A stretch of DNA of 64,000 nt from an uncultured Bacteroides sp. (lineage in GTDB: Bacteria; Bacteroidota; Bacteroidia; Bacteroidales; Bacteroidaceae), in NCBI GenBank assembly GCA_937890825.1, contig CALADS010000094.1, positions 1 through 64,000 on the forward strand, given 5' to 3'. Below are positions 8,427-17,600 of this stretch, piece after piece (the first letter of the stretch is position 1; each line of letters opens with the position of its first letter). Below the pieces are notes generated by a model. It saw only the letters and a program-made list of their open reading frames with translations, searched no databases and was not told where the DNA came from. The position numbers and the translations under genes were made by a program.

Positions 8427-8774
8427 TCATCCTTTCAGTTTGCTCTGCGTGTAGCCTTCCTTTTTCAGCAATTCTAATATTTTATCCCGGAAGTCACCTT
8501 GAATGATGATTTCACCATCTTTGTAACTTCCTCCTACACCACATTTGCTTTTCAGTAGTTTGCTCAAGTCTTTTAAATCGTTCTCAGTCCCTTTGAAGCC
8601 AGTGATAAGGGTTACTACTTTACCTCCACGGTTTTTTTTATCGAGTTGAATTCGCAGGCGTTGCTGAGCTGGAGGAATAGTTTCTACTGTATCCTCTTCA
8701 TCTGTTTCATAATTGAAATCAGGGTTGGTGGAATAGACAATGTTCAGTCTTTCTTTCCAATCATTCTTTTTCAT
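8427..8774 (-). CDS. SUI1/eIF1-like translation factor (YciH family)
   Basis: This is a 115-aa protein. The C-terminal ~70 residues form a SUI1 domain: RGGKVVTLITGFKG, then LKSKCGVGGSYKDGEIIIQGD, the family's characteristic basic loop and GVGG motif. The N-terminal 40 residues are acidic and poorly conserved. In eukaryotes the homologue polices start-codon choice. The bacterial form is thought to influence initiation fidelity, but its role in Bacteroidetes is not settled. It has its own promoter (8802-8833) and converges on tsf. Confidence 0.88.
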   Translation of the reverse strand: MKKNDWKERLNIVYSTNPDFNYETDEEDTVETIPPAQQRLRIQLDKKNRGGKVVTLITGFKGTENDLKDLSKLLKSKCGVGGSYKDGEIIIQGDFRDKILELLKKEGYTQSKLKG

Positions 8775-8801
8775 AAGCCTTGGTAATCATTTTTGAATAG
8801 G

Positions 8802-8833
8802 CAAAAATACCATCTTTGCAAAGCCTAGCCAAA
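8802..8833 (-). promoter_or_regulatory. Promoter of the SUI1-like gene
   Basis: On the minus strand, TTTG (8830-8833) and TATTTTTG (8802-8809) are separated by 20 bp, matching the Bacteroides -33/-7 consensus exactly. Confidence 0.75.
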
Positions 8834-8884
8834 AGTTTTGTCGAAATTTTGTTAACATTATCTGTTATTTTGCGAGAAAAAGAT

Positions 8885-8892
8885 TAATTTTG
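8885..8892 (+). promoter_or_regulatory. -7 element of rex
   Basis: TAATTTTG fits TAnnTTTG, 29 bp before the rex ATG. The -33 is unclear. Autoregulation by Rex would be usual, but no convincing Rex palindrome is visible. Confidence 0.45.
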
Positions 8893-8921
8893 CTCATTCT
8901 TAACCTAAATATGAATAGATA

Positions 8922-9584
8922 ATGGCCACGAATCGGGCAATTCCCCATAAGAATAGCATGAAAGTGCCGGAGCCTACCTTGCGCCGACTCCCGTGGTATC
9001 TTTCTAATGTAAAGTTGCTGAAACAGAAGGGAGAACGTTTTGTATCTTCTACTCAGATTTCCAAAGAAATCAATATTGATGCATCGCAAATAGCGAAAGA
9101 TTTGTCTTATGTTCAGATCTCAGGACGAACCAGAGTAGGATATGAGATAGATACTCTGATAGCTGTTTTAGAAGATTTTTTGGGATTTACCAATCTGCAT
9201 CAAGCTTTCTTGTTTGGTGTAGGTAGTTTGGGAGGTGCCTTGTTGCAGGATTCTGGACTTAGCCATTTCGGTTTAGAGATTGTGGCAGCATTTGATGTAA
9301 ATCCTACTTTGGTAGGTACTTCACTTAACGGTATTCCTATTTATCATTCCAATGAGTTTGAGGTAAAAATGAAAGAATATGGTGTAAATATTGGTGTATT
9401 GACTGTTCCTATTGAGATTGCTCAGCAGATTACTGACAAGATGGTGGCAGGAGGTATTAAGGCAGTTTGGAATTTTACACCTTTCAGAATCCGTGTGCCC
9501 GAAGATATTGTGGTGCAAAACACTTCGCTATATGCCCATTTGGCTGTGATGTTCAATCGATTAAATTTTAACGAAGTCAAGTAA
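8922..9584 (+). CDS. rex: Redox-sensing transcriptional repressor Rex
   Basis: Rex (220 aa) senses the NADH/NAD+ ratio and represses fermentation and respiratory genes when NADH is low. The N-terminal winged helix (about residues 12-85) has PTLRRLPWYL and FVSSTQISKEINIDASQIAKDLSY. The Rossmann domain has the nucleotide-binding loop FGVGSLGGALLQ (about 98-109). The C-terminal helix used for dimer swapping (NTSLYAHLAVMFNRL) is intact. The stop overlaps the start of the next gene by 1 nt (TAATG), indicating an operon with the FAH-family gene and ispF. Confidence 0.95.
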   Translation: MATNRAIPHKNSMKVPEPTLRRLPWYLSNVKLLKQKGERFVSSTQISKEINIDASQIAKDLSYVQISGRTRVGYEIDTLIAVLEDFLGFTNLHQAFLFGVGSLGGALLQDSGLSHFGLEIVAAFDVNPTLVGTSLNGIPIYHSNEFEVKMKEYGVNIGVLTVPIEIAQQITDKMVAGGIKAVWNFTPFRIRVPEDIVVQNTSLYAHLAVMFNRLNFNEVK

Positions 9585-10201
9585 TGAAAATAATAGCTGT
9601 GGGCATGAATTATGCCCTTCATAATCAAGAGTTGGGTTCTATAGAACCTTCTGCTGAACCTGTTATCTTTTTAAAGCCCGATTCAGCAATTTTAAAAGAT
9701 GGAAAGCCTTTTTTCCTTCCTGAATTTTCGAAGGAGATTCATTATGAAACTGAACTGGTAGTTCGTATTTGTCGTTTGGGTAAACACATTGCTCCTAGAT
9801 TTGCGCATCGGTATTACGATGCGGTGACTGTGGGTATTGATTTTACTGCCCGTGATTTGCAGCGTAATTTTCGTCAGTCAGGACTTCCGTGGGAACTTTC
9901 TAAAGCTTTTGACAATTCAGCAGCCATTGGCCGCTTTGTTTCTTTGGAGGAAGTAGGTGGAGATGTACAACAACTGGATTTTCATTTGGATATCGATGGA
10001 ATGAAGGTACAACATGGGTATACGGCCGATATGTTGCACCGTGTGGATGATTTGATAGCTTATGTCAGTCAATTCATGACGCTTAAAATAGGTGACTTAC
10101 TCTTTACGGGCACTCCAGTCGGAGTAGGTGCTGTTAGTGTGGGGCAACATTTAGAGGGCTATTTGGGGCAAGAGAAATTATTGGATTTTCATATAAGGTA
10201 A
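9584..10201 (+). CDS. Fumarylacetoacetate hydrolase (FAH) family protein
   Basis: This 205-aa member of the FAH fold acts on beta-diketo or oxaloacetate-like acids using a divalent metal. It shows HYETELVVRICRLG (with the E-x-E metal-binding acidic pair region), VTVGIDFTARDLQ and the C-terminal signature GDLLFTGTPVGVG. The substrate cannot be read from sequence; oxaloacetate decarboxylase/tautomerase or acylpyruvase activity would be typical of such short homologues. It is translationally coupled to rex. Confidence 0.85.
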   Translation: MKIIAVGMNYALHNQELGSIEPSAEPVIFLKPDSAILKDGKPFFLPEFSKEIHYETELVVRICRLGKHIAPRFAHRYYDAVTVGIDFTARDLQRNFRQSGLPWELSKAFDNSAAIGRFVSLEEVGGDVQQLDFHLDIDGMKVQHGYTADMLHRVDDLIAYVSQFMTLKIGDLLFTGTPVGVGAVSVGQHLEGYLGQEKLLDFHIR

Positions 10202-10223
10202 TTAATTGGGTGAGGAGATGGTT

Positions 10224-10700
10224 ATGAAGATACGTGTAGGATTTGGTTTCGATGTACATAAACTGGTAGAAGGTAGAGATTTATGGTTGGGTGGTATTCT
10301 TTTACCACACGAAAAAGGGCTCTTAGGGCATAGTGATGCTGATGTATTGATTCATGCCATTTGCGATGCTCTTTTGGGGGCTGCCAATATGCGGGATATC
10401 GGTTTTCATTTTCCCGATACTGCTGGTGAATTCAAGAATATAGACAGCAAAATCTTATTAGAGAAGACGATTCGCTTGATAGCTACCAAGGGGTATCGTG
10501 TGGGAAATATAGATGCTACTATTTGTGCAGAACGGCCTAAGCTGAAGGCACATATCCCAGAGATGCAACGCGTCTTAGCTCAGGTTATGGGGGTAGACGT
10601 AGAGGATGTATCGATAAAGGCTACTACTACAGAAAAACTTGGCTTTACCGGTAGAGAGGAAGGTATTTCAGCTTATGCCACTGTATTGATTACAGGATGA
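10224..10700 (+). CDS. ispF: 2-C-methyl-D-erythritol 2,4-cyclodiphosphate synthase
   Basis: IspF (158 aa from this start) makes the cyclic diphosphate intermediate of the MEP isoprenoid pathway. It shows the metal-binding GFGFDVHKL, HSDADVLIHAICDALLGAANMRDIG and GFTGREEGISAYA. The open frame reaches back to TTG 10206 and ATG 10218. ATG 10224 is preferred because MKIRVGFGFDVH is the conserved beginning and GAGGAG lies 6 nt upstream. The 3' end overlaps the convergent gene by 11 bp. Confidence 0.95.
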   Translation: MKIRVGFGFDVHKLVEGRDLWLGGILLPHEKGLLGHSDADVLIHAICDALLGAANMRDIGFHFPDTAGEFKNIDSKILLEKTIRLIATKGYRVGNIDATICAERPKLKAHIPEMQRVLAQVMGVDVEDVSIKATTTEKLGFTGREEGISAYATVLITG

Positions 10701-11541
10701 ATTTTACGTGGCTGAGTTTCGTATATTCCACATTGCCTACCAAATAGTTCTTGGCTATCCGGGCAGAAACTATCTGAATGGTTTCGCCCGTCCTAAAAGC
10801 ATGTTCTGTGGCTGGTAATTGGCAAGATGCCTGACTGCCAGTCTTGGATTGGATGCGTGCTGTTACCATATTTCCTAAGTTATCTTCTAGTTTTAGCCAT
10901 TGGCTAACGTAGAATATGGGTTGGCCTTGCTGATATCTGGTCTTGTATGGATTATCTTCCGTGCGTACTTGTAGCACTCTCAAAGTTAGCTTTTCTACCT
11001 TCTCTCCCTCTTTTCCCAAGTAGTGGCTGTTTCTAGTCTTGACGCTTTTTCTATGCTGTACGTCGATATGGACACTGTGATAAATGCGGGCAATTTCTTT
11101 AAAGCGGTTTTGCTTTGGAATACGTGGTTCAAACTTGTAGGCTATCCAGCTGAGGTAGCCAGGATCTATACGTAGTATTTCATGTAAAAAGTGACCGTGA
11201 TATTTCCCGAACGATACAAGGTCGTCTCCTCGGCTTTGCATACGTTTGGCATTATATTCTACAATATACATCGGGCGTTTGGAGTAGTAGCATAGTGTAC
11301 TGGCACTGCGCATGCTTTCATGTATATCATTGGTTAAATCACAAATAAAGAAGATACTTTGGCGTTCGGGAAGCGGAGAATAGACCCAAAGTGAATAGGA
11401 CGGATGGCCGCTGTATGGCAAAGCAACCAAGTAGGCTCCTTCTTCTTTGAAAGAAGCCCTACCTTGGTTGTATAGACTCAAATTCTGATACAGCTGGTTT
11501 TCATCAACTTCTGATAGATGTGGAATCTTGGGATTAGCCAT
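10690..11541 (-). CDS. Hypothetical protein with an ExoX-C/DUF3820-like segment
   Basis: This 283-aa protein has no signal peptide. Residues about 112-133 read FGKYHGHFLHEILRIDPGYLSW, in two pieces FGKYHG and DPGYLSW. That pattern is typical of the small domain found at the C-terminus of exonuclease-X-like proteins and in DUF3820. The rest is not recognised: an N-terminal part with many Tyr/Ser and a C-terminal beta-rich part. A nucleic-acid-related role is suggested only by that segment. It is convergent with ispF and 53 bp beyond the end of the GH30 gene. Confidence 0.6.
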   Translation of the reverse strand: MANPKIPHLSEVDENQLYQNLSLYNQGRASFKEEGAYLVALPYSGHPSYSLWVYSPLPERQSIFFICDLTNDIHESMRSASTLCYYSKRPMYIVEYNAKRMQSRGDDLVSFGKYHGHFLHEILRIDPGYLSWIAYKFEPRIPKQNRFKEIARIYHSVHIDVQHRKSVKTRNSHYLGKEGEKVEKLTLRVLQVRTEDNPYKTRYQQGQPIFYVSQWLKLEDNLGNMVTARIQSKTGSQASCQLPATEHAFRTGETIQIVSARIAKNYLVGNVEYTKLSHVKFIL

Positions 11542-11594
11542 ACGTCAGCAAGTTTGGTTTTCCCAAAGATAGTAAATATCGTTGAAAAAAACAA

Positions 11595-13073
11595 CTATTT
11601 CAGTTCTCCAGTATAAGTTACTACGCTTTTCGCCGGAATATTCAATGTATATCCTTGCTTTTTGAAAGGAATCTCTCCTTCCTCCCAACGTTTTTCTGCT
11701 GTGGTGATGTAGCTCATTAAGTTGTCTTGATTACTTTCTTCTCCTTGTAGTCTTAAGTTACAATTCACGCTTTTGTCGGTTGGGTTTACCAATACTACGA
11801 CATATTGTTTGTCGTTTCGGAAAGTGGATACAGCCAGTTCTTCGGGCAGTTTATCCGAGGTATACCCAATGCATCGGCTGCCAGCATGAATATAGCGTGT
11901 ATAATTACCAAAAGTATCATAGCGTTTGGTACTGAAAAAATTGCCCGTTTCCCGGTTCATTACCAGCAGACTTTCATTGGTGGTAGTAGGTTGTGCTCCT
12001 AGCCAGTAAATCACTGCACTGACGTGCGCTTCCATCAAATATTGCTGGAACATTTTAGCCCAATACAAGCCATCTTCCATCGATGTATCTAGCGGTGTGA
12101 TATCGCTAATTTCTGTTACCCACATGGGAATATTCCGTTTTACAGCCTGTTTAAATGGGATAATAGGTGTTTGTCGGAGTTCTGCTGGTAAGGGCATGGT
12201 ATCGGGTAACACATATCCATGGCCAGCGGCCAAAATACGGGTACTATCCATCGTGGGGTGCTTAGTTAATACTTCGTTTACGAAATCTGCCGAGGATATC
12301 ATGCTCAATTTATCGAATACCGTGCTCCAGGCTGGGTTTTCACCAAATAGTACTTTTGCTGATACGTTTCTTTTGGCAAAGGTAGGCAGCAGATAGTCAT
12401 CGATAAAGGTTCCCATTTCATCGGCACTCCACAAGCAGGAGTTCCACGGAGCAGCATAGCCTGGCTCGTTCGACGGAGAGATGGCATAGGTTTCTATGCC
12501 GGCTTTTTGGTAAGCCTGGTAGAAATCGGCCAGATAATCGGCATAGGTCTGGTAATGTTCTTTTTTTAATTTACCTTGAGAAGCTGGATAGTTGGAGGTA
12601 GCGTGATTACCCTCTTTCATCCAGGCAGGCGGGCTCCAGGTAGAGAAGGCAAAGAGTACATCTGGATATTTTCGATGGACTTCTGCTGTCAGCCAAAATT
12701 GTCCCCGGCGCAGCAATTCATTTTTTTCCAGCAGGTTTGCTTGCTGAGCTACTTGCAGACTAGTATCTGATTCGATGGCAAAGTCCCGTAGTTTGGGGCT
12801 GGCTGAATAGTGTGGAAAAATCTCTCCCCGTAGGATGTTGAGATGCAGTCCTTCTGGGGCAAACAGTGCATCGAGCAGTTCGTTGCGTTGTGGAAAGACA
12901 AAGACATCATCGGCATAATCGGCCTCACTCACCCCGAATCCGTTAATGATTTGATATTCTTGGGTAAAGTCGAGTGTGATGCTAGGTATGTCTGTTTGTT
13001 GGGCTACTTGGCAGCCTGCTCCGAGAAGGAGCAGGCTGGTCATAGCCAATAGAATGTTTCGTTTTTGGGTCAT
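11595..13073 (-). CDS. Glycoside hydrolase family 30 lipoprotein
   Basis: This 492-aa enzyme has a lipoprotein signal (LLLLGAGC, Cys21). The (beta/alpha)8 GH30 fold is shown by INGFGVSEADY near the N-terminus, FSTWSPPAWMKEG, the acid/base region YAISPSNEPGY (Glu203) and the nucleophile region WVTEISDI (Glu321). A C-terminal beta domain of the GH30 kind ends YTLNIPAKSVVTYTGEL. GH30 covers glucosylceramidase, beta-1,6-glucanase and endoxylanase activities, and the subfamily cannot be set by eye. It is the only glycosidase in this PUL, 29 bp after susD, so it probably acts at the cell surface on the imported glycan. Confidence 0.88.
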   Translation of the reverse strand: MTQKRNILLAMTSLLLLGAGCQVAQQTDIPSITLDFTQEYQIINGFGVSEADYADDVFVFPQRNELLDALFAPEGLHLNILRGEIFPHYSASPKLRDFAIESDTSLQVAQQANLLEKNELLRRGQFWLTAEVHRKYPDVLFAFSTWSPPAWMKEGNHATSNYPASQGKLKKEHYQTYADYLADFYQAYQKAGIETYAISPSNEPGYAAPWNSCLWSADEMGTFIDDYLLPTFAKRNVSAKVLFGENPAWSTVFDKLSMISSADFVNEVLTKHPTMDSTRILAAGHGYVLPDTMPLPAELRQTPIIPFKQAVKRNIPMWVTEISDITPLDTSMEDGLYWAKMFQQYLMEAHVSAVIYWLGAQPTTTNESLLVMNRETGNFFSTKRYDTFGNYTRYIHAGSRCIGYTSDKLPEELAVSTFRNDKQYVVVLVNPTDKSVNCNLRLQGEESNQDNLMSYITTAEKRWEEGEIPFKKQGYTLNIPAKSVVTYTGELK

Positions 13074-13102
13074 AGCTTTTTATATTTTTAGTTAGTCCTT
13101 TC

Positions 13103-14623
13103 TCATTGTTTGTCCCACCAGATGCGCGTGCTCAAATTATCAGGACCTTGTTGATGGTTGGCTTCTTCCACATGACTCTTGTTGATGGTGTATTCATCAA
13201 TAGCGTAAGTCAGTCGGCGTGGAATTTGTCCATTGTTTTGGTTGCCGGCATAGTTGGTCGGTGTGAGTTTCGGATAGCCGCAACGTCGCCAGTTGGCATA
13301 ACTTTCATAGCCGTTCATAAAGGTAGTCACCCAATATTCCTTGCCCAGTACTTCCAGTTTCTTTTCCTCTGTGTCGGCTTTGGCAAAGAGGTCTTGTGCC
13401 AGATAGGCTTCTACTTGTTCGTCAGAGATGGTTACGCCATAGGCCACTTCCTGTTCTTTCATCGACAGTCGGATGGCTTCTTTATACAGTTCGTTGGCAT
13501 CACCGTTCACCCATCTGCGTAGCGCTGCTTCAGCTTGCAGTAATTTGCTTTCGCTCGGCATCAACAAGAGGGTGGGGGCATCTTCACGCAAGATAACCTT
13601 GGTGTTGAAATTTGAATAGTCGGCCATATTACCCGTAAAGCCAGGGTAGCTGCTAATGGTGTTTTTGTCGTAGCCGTTGGGTAATCCTTTCTGTACACTC
13701 GGGTCATCATTTCCATCTTTCAGCGAACAGAACACGCGAATGCGCGGATCGTTGGTGGCTTTCAGATGATTCATGAAGGTCTCGCTGATTTTTACATTGT
13801 CTTTTTGGATGTAATTGTCTTTTTGGAAGCGCAGTGTCACTTGGTTCTTGTCGTAATCCCGTCCGCCGGCAATGTGTTTCACGCGGCACATATCTTCGGC
13901 TGCACTCATGATGCCGCCTTCGATGGCTGCCTTGGCGGTAGCTTTGGCCAGTTCCGGGTTGATTTTACTCAGACGCATACCGATACGCAACAGCAGCGAG
14001 TTACCGAATTTCTTCCACTGGTCGATGTTGCCGTTGTAGAAGAGGTCGCCTTCAATGGCGGGTTTTTCGGCACTCAGCAGGGCGATGCCCGCCTTCACTT
14101 GCTCAATCATGTCTTTATAGATGGATTCCTGTGTATCATATTTGGGTTTGTAGATACCTTGTTGGAATCCCATTCCAGCTTCGCTGTAGGGTACGTTACC
14201 GTAAAGGTCGGTCATACGCTGAAAGAGGAAAGCCCCCCAAATCTTGGCTACAGCCTGCATGTTTTGGTATTCCGGTTTCAGCGATGCCTGGTATTCCATT
14301 TCACGCCAATTCTTGATGGCTGTACTGTAGAAGTCCAGGAAATAAGAAGTAGCCGGTGCTTGCATCATGTAATATTTATCGCCCATGCCGGCTTCAGTAC
14401 TTTCCTGGGTAGCGGTTTGTTGCACCATCATCATGCAGCAGCCAATCTGCATATTTTTAGCATGTCCATCTACGCTGGTATTCAATTGGGTGTAGGTCAA
14501 TAGCGGCCCCGGTTTAATAAACGTACTTTCATTGGGGTTGGTATTCTTATCCTCAAAGTCGCAGGCGGTCAACATGGCACCCGCAGCGCAAATCAATGTA
14601 GTTTTTAGATATCTTGTTAACAT
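13103..14623 (-). CDS. SusD/RagB-like outer-membrane nutrient-binding lipoprotein
   Basis: This 506-aa protein has a lipoprotein signal (MLTAC, Cys21). It contains SusD-type helical (TPR-like) segments: LKNWREMEYQ-type helices, WGAFLFQRMTDLYGNVPYSEA and LLLMPSESKLLQAEAALR. The C-terminus has GYESYANWRRCGYP and RRLTYAIDEY. These are typical of the SusD-like group 2 proteins that pair with STN-type SusC. It binds glycan above the SusC channel. It is 12 bp after susC, and the pair is transcribed with the GH30 gene. Confidence 0.93.
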   Translation of the reverse strand: MLTRYLKTTLICAAGAMLTACDFEDKNTNPNESTFIKPGPLLTYTQLNTSVDGHAKNMQIGCCMMMVQQTATQESTEAGMGDKYYMMQAPATSYFLDFYSTAIKNWREMEYQASLKPEYQNMQAVAKIWGAFLFQRMTDLYGNVPYSEAGMGFQQGIYKPKYDTQESIYKDMIEQVKAGIALLSAEKPAIEGDLFYNGNIDQWKKFGNSLLLRIGMRLSKINPELAKATAKAAIEGGIMSAAEDMCRVKHIAGGRDYDKNQVTLRFQKDNYIQKDNVKISETFMNHLKATNDPRIRVFCSLKDGNDDPSVQKGLPNGYDKNTISSYPGFTGNMADYSNFNTKVILREDAPTLLLMPSESKLLQAEAALRRWVNGDANELYKEAIRLSMKEQEVAYGVTISDEQVEAYLAQDLFAKADTEEKKLEVLGKEYWVTTFMNGYESYANWRRCGYPKLTPTNYAGNQNNGQIPRRLTYAIDEYTINKSHVEEANHQQGPDNLSTRIWWDKQ

Positions 14624-14635
14624 AGCTGTTTCGTT

Positions 14636-17600
14636 TTAAAATTTCACATTCAGGTTAAAACCGATGCTGCGGGTAGCCGGGATACCGTAGGATTCAAATC
14701 CTTGTCCGTTGCCGATGTTCAGCATGGCTTCGGGGTCTACCAGAGGCACCTCGTCGTAGATGTTCCACAAGTTACGTCCTACTACCGCCAATGACAGTGA
14801 AGACATACCCAGTTTCTTCACCCATTTCTGCGGGAAGGTGTAGCCGAAGGAGAGTTCACGCAGTTTCACAAACGATGCGTCATACACAAATTCTTCAGTG
14901 ATTCCGGCCATGGCCATGTAGTATTGCATGGCTGGTGCCTTCACGTCGTTCGGGGTCTTGCCGTCGGCTTTCACTCCTTTTCCTATCACTCCGTCTTCAC
15001 GTCCCGGCAGGGTACGTGCATGACGACCGAATTGGTACATGTGGGCATTGGTCATGGAGAAGATGTCACCGCCAATCTTGGCATCGATCAGGAAGCTGAG
15101 GTTGAAGCCCTTGTAGCTGAAACTGTTGCTGAAACCTAAGGTGTAGGGAGCTACCGATTCACCCAGTTTCTTGATACCGCCTTTCATTGGCATACCGTTG
15201 GCATCGTACATGATTTCACCTTTGTCATTACGTTTGTAAGATTCACCTTTGATGATACCGTAAGGTTCGCCTACTTCGTGGTAGATGTATGCCGGTCCAC
15301 AGGGGTCGCTGTCGTGTCCGGTGCGGGCAGTTTCCAGAATAAACTCATCGATTTCATCCGTTATCTTCTTTACTTCACTCTTGTTGTAGGCAAAGTTGAA
15401 AGAGGTGTTCCACGTAAAGTCTTTGGTTTTCACCGGAACGGCTGTCAGTAAGAGTTCTATACCGTGGTTATGTACCTTACCGGCATTGATACGTACACCT
15501 TGATAACCGGAAGCAGCAGATACACCGGCATCCACAATATCGTCCTTGGTGTTACGTACGTAATAAGTAAAGTCTACACCGATGCGGTTGTTCAGGAAGC
15601 GGGCATCCAAGCCGATTTCGTAAGAGGTAGAAGTCAGCGGTTTCAAGTTCAGGTTGGGGATGATGGCCGGACTGATGGAACCGATGGGTTGTCCGTGAAT
15701 CTTTTCGTTGAAAGCATAAGTCAATCCCAGGTTATAAGGACCTACGGCACCACCAGACTGGGCCCAAGAACCGCGTACTTTCAGGTACGGAATCCATTCC
15801 GGTAGCCGGAAGGCTTCGCTGACAATGAAGCCGGCACCGATAGAGGGATAGAAAATGTGGTTGGAGCTGTTCTTGCCTTTATAAGACAGGGCAGAGAACC
15901 AGTCGTTACGTCCGGTAAAGGTGAAGTATAGCATGCTCTTGTAAGAGAGTTCCAACTGTCCGAACAATGAGTTGATGTAGCTTTCTGAATGTGTGCTGCT
16001 TCCACTGGTCACAGTGCTGTTGCCCATGGCATGAAATCCCGGTTGGATAAAGCCCTGACTGTTGGCACTGGTCTGGTTGTACCAGGTTCCCATGGTATTC
16101 CAACCCAAGAAGGCATCCACACTGAACAGGTTGTTGCGGAAGGTATTGGTATAGCCTGCAATGGCTTCTGCATTGAACTCACCGTTGTAGATGGAACTGT
16201 TGCTCATGGCACCATCGGTATCAATGGCCGTTCCGTACGGGGTGATGGATTCGCTGCGGCGGTTAATCATGTCGCCACCGAACTTGCCGCGCACGTACCA
16301 GTTGGGGGTAAAGTTATACTGTGCTTCGATAGAGCCGATCACACGGTCTTTGCTGTCCTTGTTGCTATGGTTGTAGGCTATGAAATACGGGTTGGCGATA
16401 TAGGGTTGACCGGTGGGCAGAAATTCCATGCCTTTGTCGTCCACGCATTTTTCCAGCAGCCGTACATCGGTATTGGGTGAAAGCATAAACAGGGTAGCGT
16501 TGGCGTTGGAGGGCAAGTCTCCCAGTCCCGGACGGTTCTTGGCACGTTCGCGTACATACATCACATGGGCTTTCAAGGTGAGGTGCTCATCCAGCTTCGA
16601 TGTTACGTTCAGGGTAAGGTTGTTTCTGAACAACTTTGAGTTGGGCATCAGGTCATGGAAGCGTTGGTCACCGGCTGCCACGCGGAACTGTACTTTTTCT
16701 GTACCGCCCGATACGGCTACGTTGTTGGTCAGTGCCCAGGCATTTTCATAGAAATTTTTGAAGTTGTCCTTTCCGGAGGCCACGTACGGACGGCGTACAC
16801 CATCGAACTGCATCACGTCTTTGCCGTCGAGTTTGCTACCGAACGACAGCATGTTAATCTGGGGAGCCAGTTGTGGAGCAATTTTATCAACCAGCATGGG
16901 CAGCATGGATTCGGGCAATCCGCCTTGCTGTATTATCTGCATGGCTTGTCCGTATGCCATCTGTTCGGCATTGGCACCGCTGGAACCTGCTCCGTATTCC
17001 CACTGTAAATCGTCGTTCTTGAATACGATGTGTTCGTTGGTATAAGACAGGTTGTATTCCACTTTCACACGACCCACTGCGCCGCGCTTGGTGGTGATAA
17101 CGATGGCACCGTTGGAAGCGCGCGAACCGTAGAGGGCCGCAGCCGTACCGCCTTTCAGTACCGACATGCTTTCAATGTCTTCACTGTTGATGGACGAGAT
17201 ACCGTCGCCACCGTCGGCGCCGCCCCACATGCCGGTCTGACCGTAGTTGGTGTTGTCCATGGGGATACCGTCGATGACGTACAGCGGTTGGTTGGAACCG
17301 TTCAATGAACCGTTACCGCGGATAATGATACGGCTGGAACCCATCACACCGGAAGCCGGTTTCGATACGTTCACACCAGCTACCTTACCAGCCAGTCCTG
17401 TAGCCAGGTTGGCTACCTTCACACGGTTCATTTCGTCGCCTTTCACTTCGGTTACCGAGTAGGCCAGCGCTTTCTTTTCCTTACGGATACCCAGCGCAGT
17501 TACCACCACTTCATCCACAGCTACATTGCTTTCTGTCAAGGTCACGTTCAGTGCTTTGCGTTCGGCTTTCGCTTGTACCGACTGGTAGCCGATGTACGAG

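Noticed and set aside
8840..8885. Possible Rex operator upstream of rex
   Set aside because: TTGTTAAC is present, but the second half does not form the TTGTGAA-type inverted repeat expected for Rex.
10690..10700. 11-bp convergent overlap of ispF with the next gene (and likewise 60064-60074)
   Set aside because: Short tail-to-tail overlaps are ordinary in compact genomes and need no special explanation.
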